Shown in pieces: positions 60,601 to 64,000 of a stretch of 64,000 bases of DNA. The notes beneath the pieces were generated by a model that searched no databases, was not told the DNA's origin, and worked only from the letters and a program-made list of their open reading frames with translations. A program made the translations under genes and the position numbers. Each line of letters starts with the position of its first letter. The first letter of the stretch is position 1. Source of the DNA: Sapria himalayana (lineage: Eukaryota; Streptophyta; Magnoliopsida; Malpighiales; Rafflesiaceae); the NCBI GenBank assembly GCA_029783825.1, contig JAREIK010001716.1, positions 736,102 through 800,101 on the forward strand, read 5' to 3'.

Positions 60601-62016
60601 ATATTGTATACATATATAATATAAAAATGTATTTATATATTAAAATATGTTTATATAAAAAATATTGTATATTTTCAAAATGAATAAATATGTACAATTT
60701 TATGGCTATGGGTAGACATATAAACCCTTAAATATATATGTTTATATGTTTATGCATAACTATAAAAATGTATGCATTTATATGTTTTGAAAATATGCAA
60801 TATATTTTTTGTATAAACATATAAACATTGATGTATACTATATATGTATACAATTTACATATTAATACATTATTACTATACATAGATATATAATATATAT
60901 ATATTATTGAAAAGATGTATAAATGTGTATCTTTATATATTTATTGACATGTATATCTTTTTGTTTATGATTTTTATAAAGATCATAAATGAATATGTAT
61001 AAAATTTAGTATTTATATGTTTACCAACACGTATAATCATGTATACCTATATTTATATATACATGTATTTTTAAGATTATCATCATGCATATAATTGCAC
61101 ATATATAATATAGTTTTTTTAATATTATTTTTATTATTTCTTTTAATAATCGTATGAAAGGAGTTAGGGTATTTATGAGTTTTAATTTTTTAGGGGATCT
61201 AAAAATAACTAAAATATGTTTAGAGGAAATCTTTGTTAAATTTACAAGGAGCGGAGGAGGAGACTTTTTATTAAATATTTTCAAAACAAAGTTCCTTATT
61301 AAAATTTTTTCTAATAATTAACTAATAAATAAGAAAATTTGTAATAGATCCCAAAATAAAAATATTTATAAATGCAAATTTTTAAAAATAATGACAAACA
61401 TTACGAAATAAAAATTATTTACATTTTAACAATATTAAATCTATAATAGTCCACCTCAACTTACCAAATAAAATTACAAGAAATAAAAAAAATAATTGAT
61501 TTCTACAATAGTCTTGAGCATGCATACACTATGTACACATTTTCCAAAATACATATATCCTATATATATTTTTTAAAAACTTAATATTATGCTTAAATAT
61601 TATGTATGTATGTATATTTACATACAAATACACACAATATATATATATACATACATTATATATAAACATTACACATAATTTCATAACACATTGATGTTCT
61701 AGTTTAATTATATATACATAAAGTGTATATATTCATTACTTTCTATACTCTACATATATAGTGCATTTATTATACTTATTCTAATTACTATATATAAGTA
61801 CTAAAATAAAATACACTACAATGTATACACACATATACATGTATTATATATAATTATAATTTATGCATATAGATGCAATATAGTGTATTCGAAATATATA
61901 ATTATATAAAATTTGTGTTTTAGTGAAGTACAAATGGATAATATACTATAATTTATACTAATTACTTTATATGACTTTATAAGTAGTGAAGTATAATATA
62001 TTAGTATACTATAGTG
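60600..62016. other. AT-rich DNA with an inverted copy of the 36.9 kb segment
   Basis: TATATA-rich with no coding signal. At 61,020-61,290 the minus strand resembles the plus strand of 36,940-37,200 and 57,080-57,300 (ACTTTTTATTAAATATTTT against its complement, and ATGATGATAATCTTA). From 61,668 it matches 51,163 onward. Confidence 0.5.
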
Positions 62017-64000
62017 TAAAGGTATTAACTGGGCTAGGCGGAATGTGCACTACCCACAACACGACATGATTCGCTCATACTAGGCTCAACATGGCATCAT
62101 CCAGAACCATGCCTAGATCGAAAATGTGTAATGCCAATGCCATGTGTTATGTCATGCATGGCCTATGTGCCGTGCATGTCAGCATGAAATAAGGGCAACT
62201 GCATGAGCCCTATACTGTGCTAGCCATTGTAAAAATTAAAATGACTACGAATTACAAAAGTAAAATGAAGTGGATAGAACAATGACATGCATTGTCTGTC
62301 AGCCAAAACAAATTCATAAAAATTATAAATTTTCAACCATTAGACTTAATCTAATGGCTCTTTAGGTGAAATCCAACTGTTATTAGATTTCTGCCCTAAA
62401 AAATCATATATATATATTTGTAATCAATAGATTTTTTTATAAATAACATATTGATATACTTTATTTTTCATTGTTTAATTGTAATTTCTTCTCATCTCAT
62501 TGCTTTTATCTTTTTTTATATAAATTTCAAAAAGAGTTATAGTGTCCTATGCTAATATTTTTTTATATTTATAATTTTAATTAGTGGAGCGTTGAAGCGA
62601 TTTTAGTGAAGAGGTGTGACTTTGAGGTGCAAGTATATGAGGTGGAGGTGAAAGAGTTGTTATTGCCCACATTGTATATATTTTATAATAATTAATAATT
62701 TTTTGATAAATAAATAGATCAATAATAAAAAATGAAAAATTATAATAATTCTACTCTCCTTTACCTATTTCTAGTCTCCTAAATAAAAAAAAACAAATAG
62801 TAAATATTATGAAAATGAATTAGACATATATAAAGAGATAATAATGACATCTCAACTGAATATTTCGAGATCAAAACTATATTATTTATCATAGTCCTCA
62901 TGTGCCTAAAAATCCCAAAAGTGGGTGAATTCCAATAGTGTAGATACACTTTAATACAATTAAAAAAAGTATAAGGGTTTCGAAAAAAATTTGACATAAT
63001 ATATATAATATAAATAAACAAATAAATAAATAAATAAGACACACACAAACACATAAGTACTAGTAACATATGTCACTTTAAAAGATGTGTCAATCAATAT
63101 ACTACAAATATAATGCATTAGATCTCAGACAAACTCAACTAAGCGATGCGGGCTTTCAAGTTAGATCAACCTCAACTTCAATTATCTTTTTCATTTACTA
63201 CAATGAGTTTGGAATGAAAAGACATTATAATTATTTCTAAAATTAGTTTTCTGATTAGATTTTATGAGATTCCTAGACTAGTTCATATTATGTAAACCAA
63301 CTTCTAGCTTACTTATTATATGGTTCCTAAGTCGATCAATATTAATGATATAATAAAAAGTTTTAAATTACAAAAAAAATAGTAATTAACAAATTTAGGA
63401 AATATAGTTGATGTCTTTGTGATGTTTAACATTTGGACTAATAGTGATGATAGTTCATTCGCAAGCATCACTATTCACTATTTATTCTAAGTAGGAAGTA
63501 GATAAAAAATTTTAAGATTTCATTAGATCCTCCATCTTCATGATGGTTCCGTCAATTATGAGTGTATGTTGATGATCTTTAGGAAAAATAATATTAAAAA
63601 AAAAATTTAGTAGTATATTTGATAATGCTTCAAATAATGGTGTCATAATTAATATGTTTATAAGAACCATTTAAGACATGTCCAATTGTAATATTTTTCA
63701 TATTAGGCGTACGTGTCACATAAATAACCTAATATTGCAAGCAGAAAAAATATAGTTTTTCTTGCATTAGACAACATAAGAAATATACTAAAATACCTTA
63801 ACACCTTGCACACAACCAAACATTTTATACTCTATGTTCATTAGTGGGCCCAAAAAAATTCTAAATATATGTTATATACCATTAGAATTATATTTACCTA
63901 ATATTAGATTCATGTGTTGCCTACTAACATATGATATCTGACTAAATTAATAGTAAAAGTCACAAAATTAGTATTAAAGATTCATATAAAGAAATAGAAA
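62017..64000 (+). mobile_element. degenerate hAT, copy C2, cut by the window edge
   Basis: The left end TAAAGGTATTAACTGGGC (62,017) corresponds to 51,557. The subterminal sequence continues through GTGCCGTGCATGTCAGCATG (62,167-62,186), the place where copy C1 carries the 516-bp insertion, so this is the unoccupied site. The leader and start of the transposase relic follow. Confidence 0.7.
62840..64000 (+). pseudogene. degenerate hAT transposase, copy C2 (partial)
   Basis: It follows copy C1 closely, with the ATGACATCTCAACTGAATAT start region near 62,844. A CACTTTAAAAGATGTGTCAAT block equals the BED HLKR segment, then a catalytic Asp region near 63,615-63,640 and a C-x-x-H remnant near 63,705. 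Stops and frameshifts throughout. It continues beyond the window. Confidence 0.65.

Overview
The window looks like intergenic DNA from a flowering-plant nuclear genome. It is very AT-rich, has no recognisable host gene, and is packed with nested transposable elements. The families are typical of plants: Ac-like hAT transposons with BED-finger transposases, one RICESLEEPER-type hAT fragment, a Ty1/copia relic with an initiator-Met tRNA primer site, and plant LINEs. I cannot name the species. Identifications come from reading motifs and comparing copies by eye; no alignment or database search was run, so edges of old relics are good to tens or hundreds of bases. Ends defined by terminal inverted repeats (TIRs) and target-site duplications (TSDs) are exact.

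Layout. 1-3.3 kb: mostly unassigned, with a GC-richer island at 2.5-2.9 kb. 3.3-5.96 kb: a decayed copia element on the minus strand. 5.97-10.86 kb: two hAT copies facing each other as a near-palindrome of about 1.85 kb per arm. 10.9-12.8 kb: an older hAT relic. 14.3-15.7 kb: a possible small inverted-repeat element and a RICESLEEPER-like fragment. 15.7-16.4 kb: tandem copia LTR/primer-site pieces. 17-21.5 kb: a direct-repeat pair around an unassigned decayed coding region. 21.9-26.56 kb: one LINE whose endonuclease half is inverted relative to its reverse-transcriptase half. 26.9-34.45 kb: an old minus-strand hAT carrying two later insertions, one of them an apparently complete 3,685-bp hAT (29,924-33,608) with an uninterrupted 707-codon transposase and a perfect 8-bp TSD. 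35.2-43.9 kb: degenerate hAT copies plus a LINE 3' fragment. 44.0-51.1 kb: a minus-strand LINE split by a two-layer hAT nest at 45,501-49,583. 51.6-54.5 kb: a degenerate hAT hit by a 516-bp internally deleted derivative of the complete family. 54.5-60.6 kb: a diverged duplicate of 35.2-40.3 kb in which a short GGAGCA-type repeat has grown to 141 perfect GGGAGC units. 62.0-64.0 kb: a second, truncated copy of the 51.6-54.5 kb element.

How the parts relate. The complete transposase at 30.7-32.9 kb is the only plausible active protein here. Its likely substrates are elements with TAGAGGTGTCAA-type ends and GC-rich subterminal arrays of CGGCACGG/CCGTGCCG; at least three short ones are present. 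The inverted transposase pair at 6-10 kb, if transcribed, could form a long hairpin RNA against the same family.
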